Positions 6,254-7,329 of a stretch of DNA of 7,329 bases are shown here, piece by piece. Source of the DNA: DASUTW01 sp035513995 (GTDB lineage: Bacteria; Actinomycetota; UBA4738; CALAEC01); contig DATKBL010000043.1 of the NCBI GenBank assembly GCA_035513995.1, positions 1-7,329 on the forward strand. Reading direction: 5' to 3'. The notes beneath the pieces are model-generated. The model was not told the origin of the DNA. It did not search any database and saw nothing but the letters and a program-made list of their open reading frames with translations. Both the position numbers and the translations under genes were made by a program. Position 1 is the stretch's first letter, and every line of letters starts with the position of its first letter.

Positions 6254-6259
6254 TAGAGT
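6254..6259 (+). promoter_or_regulatory. Candidate -10 box of a leaderless promoter for the oxidoreductase
   Basis: TAGAGT fits TAnnnT and ends 7 bases before the ATG at 6267. The only purine-rich stretch, GAGGG (6260-6264), is 2 bases from the ATG, too close to act as a good Shine-Dalgarno site. No clear -35 box is seen. Confidence 0.5.
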
Positions 6260-6266
6260 GAGGGCC

Positions 6267-7106
6267 ATGGCGACGTTCGGTCTGTTCCTCGCTCACAAGG
6301 AGAACCCCGTGGCCTCGGCCCGTCGGGCGGAGGAGCTCGGGTTCGACATGGTCACGATCTCGGACCATCTCCACGGCGGAAGCCCCACCTGGGAGCCCTG
6401 GACCGCGCTCACTTGGATCGCCGCGGCCACCGAGAGCATCCGGGTCGCGCCCAACGTCCTCGGCCTCCCCTACCGGCACCCCGCCGTGACCGCCAAGATG
6501 GCCGAGACCCTCCAGCGACTGTCGGGCGGTCGGCTCGTGCTCGGCATCGGCGCGGGCGGGAGCGACCAGGAGTTCGAGGCGTTCGGCCTCGCCGTGCGCT
6601 CCCCCGGGCAGAAGGTGGACGCGTTCGAGGAGGCCCTGCGGATCATCCGCGGCCTCTGGGTGGAGGAGAGCTTCTCGTTCCAGGGCGAGCACTTCACCGT
6701 CCGCGAGGCCCGCATCGAGCCCAGGCCGCAGACGCCCATCCCGATCTGGGTCGGCGCCTACGGCGACCGGATGATCGGGCTGATCGGCCGCTACGCCGAC
6801 GGGTGGCTCCCCTCGACCCTGTACATCTCGCTCGACCGGGCCTCCGAGAAGATGGAGCGCCTGCGCGCGGCGGCCGAGGCCGGTGGCCGGGACCCGGGCG
6901 AGATCACCTGCGCGCTGAACGTGTGGCTGCGGATCGAGGAGGGCGCCGAGGCCCGGAAGGGCCAGATCGCCGGCGGGGTGGACGAGGTCGTGGAGGGGCT
7001 CTCGGGGCTACTCGAGCGCGGGTTCACCCACCTCAACTTCGCCACCTCGGGCGACCCTGAGGAGCAGCGGGGCCTGCTGGCCGAGGAGGTCCTCCCCAAG
7101 CTCTAG
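6267..7106 (+). CDS. LLM class F420-dependent oxidoreductase, substrate unknown
   Basis: The product has 279 residues and fits the luciferase-like (bacterial luciferase alpha-type) TIM-barrel family. Visible blocks are: strand one ATFGLFLAH (2-10), AEELGFDMVTISDHL (21-35), IRVAPNVLGLPYRHPAVTAKMAETL (within 58-82), LSGGRLVLGIGAGG (85-98), a linker FGLAVRSPGQKVDAFEEALRII (within 106-127), PRPQTPIPIWVGA (152-164) and YADGWLP (176-182). These are typical of flavin/F420-dependent enzymes of actinobacteria, where many copies per genome act on varied substrates. The sequence shows no transmembrane segment. I choose F420 over FMN from general resemblance to actinobacterial members; the cofactor and substrate are not determined by what I can see. 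The gene stands alone on its strand, with its own leaderless-type promoter. It ends tail to tail with the carboxypeptidase gene, sharing CTAG. Length is a little short for the family (often 280-340). Confidence 0.92.
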   Translation: MATFGLFLAHKENPVASARRAEELGFDMVTISDHLHGGSPTWEPWTALTWIAAATESIRVAPNVLGLPYRHPAVTAKMAETLQRLSGGRLVLGIGAGGSDQEFEAFGLAVRSPGQKVDAFEEALRIIRGLWVEESFSFQGEHFTVREARIEPRPQTPIPIWVGAYGDRMIGLIGRYADGWLPSTLYISLDRASEKMERLRAAAEAGGRDPGEITCALNVWLRIEEGAEARKGQIAGGVDEVVEGLSGLLERGFTHLNFATSGDPEEQRGLLAEEVLPKL

Positions 7107-7329
7107 GCCGGCTCGATGTGCCAGGGCTCGTGCGGCACGGGGAAGTCGAGACCGCACATGGGCGCCGCGCGATGCGCCTCCGCCCGTGCACCTGCAGAAC
7201 CGAACCCCAGATCTGCCGCCAGCCCGAGCTCGTGCTGCGAGCGGCCCGGCGGCGCGGCGAGACCGGGCTTCTCCCGATGCAGCCGAGCCTGCTCCGCCCG
7301 CGTCCTGAACCCGGAGACGACCCAGATCC
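7103..7329 (-). CDS. VanY-like D-alanyl-D-alanine carboxypeptidase (peptidase M15), N-terminal part outside window
   Basis: This frame is open from the right edge to a TAG at 7103-7105 and gives the last 74 residues. Characteristic M15B features appear in order: WVVSGFRTRAEQARLH near the visible start, PPGRSQHELGLAADL with the S-x-H-x-x-G-x-A-x-D zinc motif (His and Asp ligands), and EPWHIEPA at the end, carrying the third zinc-ligand His and the catalytic Glu region. These enzymes remove the terminal D-Ala from peptidoglycan stem peptides. The C-terminus ends right after the WHxE motif, so it is short there but looks complete. The start, any signal peptide and total length lie outside the window. 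It overlaps the oxidoreductase gene tail to tail by four bases. The catalytic motifs are intact in the part seen. Confidence 0.88.
   Translation of the reverse strand, partial: IWVVSGFRTRAEQARLHREKPGLAAPPGRSQHELGLAADLGFGSAGARAEAHRAAPMCGLDFPVPHEPWHIEPA

Noticed and set aside
6192..6692. Upstream extension of the single-pass protein to an ATG at 6692
   Set aside because: The extension is antisense to the oxidoreductase gene, lacks domain features, and would place the proline-rich and membrane segments far inside. ATG 6191 with its TTTACT box explains the protein better.

Overview
The window looks like chromosomal DNA from a very GC-rich actinobacterium (Actinomycetota). The best lineage clues are a DUF5318-type double-CxxC protein, a family I know from mycobacteria and relatives, a luciferase-like F420-type oxidoreductase, and genes that appear to start from leaderless promoters (a TAnnnT-type -10 box 7-10 bases before the ATG, usually with no Shine-Dalgarno sequence). 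A finer placement would be a guess. I see no tRNA, rRNA, insertion sequence, CRISPR array or phage gene. Almost every base is coding.

Layout. (1) Positions 1-2693, minus strand, read right to left: DUF5318 gene, a NuoH/HyfC-like membrane protein, then a NuoN/HyfB-like antiporter-type membrane protein that runs off the left edge. Gaps are 12 bp and a 1-base TGATG overlap, so this is probably one operon. Both membrane proteins keep the family fold but have lost several residues normally needed for quinone binding or proton pumping. (2) Positions 2694-2787: a divergent promoter region with a tandem TGTAATC repeat. (3) Positions 2788-4271, plus strand: a ribbon-helix-helix-like regulator overlapping by 4 bases (GTGA) an HtrA-like serine protease with a PDZ domain but no visible signal or membrane anchor. 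(4) Positions 4265-4282: a perfect hairpin that holds the stop codons of both convergent genes. (5) Positions 4276-6191, minus strand: a single-pass membrane protein with an outer domain, followed with overlap by a PrsW-family intramembrane protease. (6) Positions 6192-6266: a second divergent promoter region. (7) Positions 6267-7106, plus strand: the F420-type oxidoreductase. (8) Positions 7103-7329, minus strand: the C-terminal end of a VanY-like D-alanyl-D-alanine carboxypeptidase, cut by the right edge and overlapping the previous gene tail to tail by CTAG.

How the genes may fit together (inference). Three units are envelope or proteolysis related: the regulator plus soluble HtrA pair, the single-pass protein plus PrsW pair, and the carboxypeptidase. 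The most unusual parts are the regulator/HtrA pair with its candidate operator and the degenerate complex I-like membrane pair. The two edge genes are incomplete, so what lies beyond them (other complex I or hydrogenase subunits on the left) cannot be judged here.
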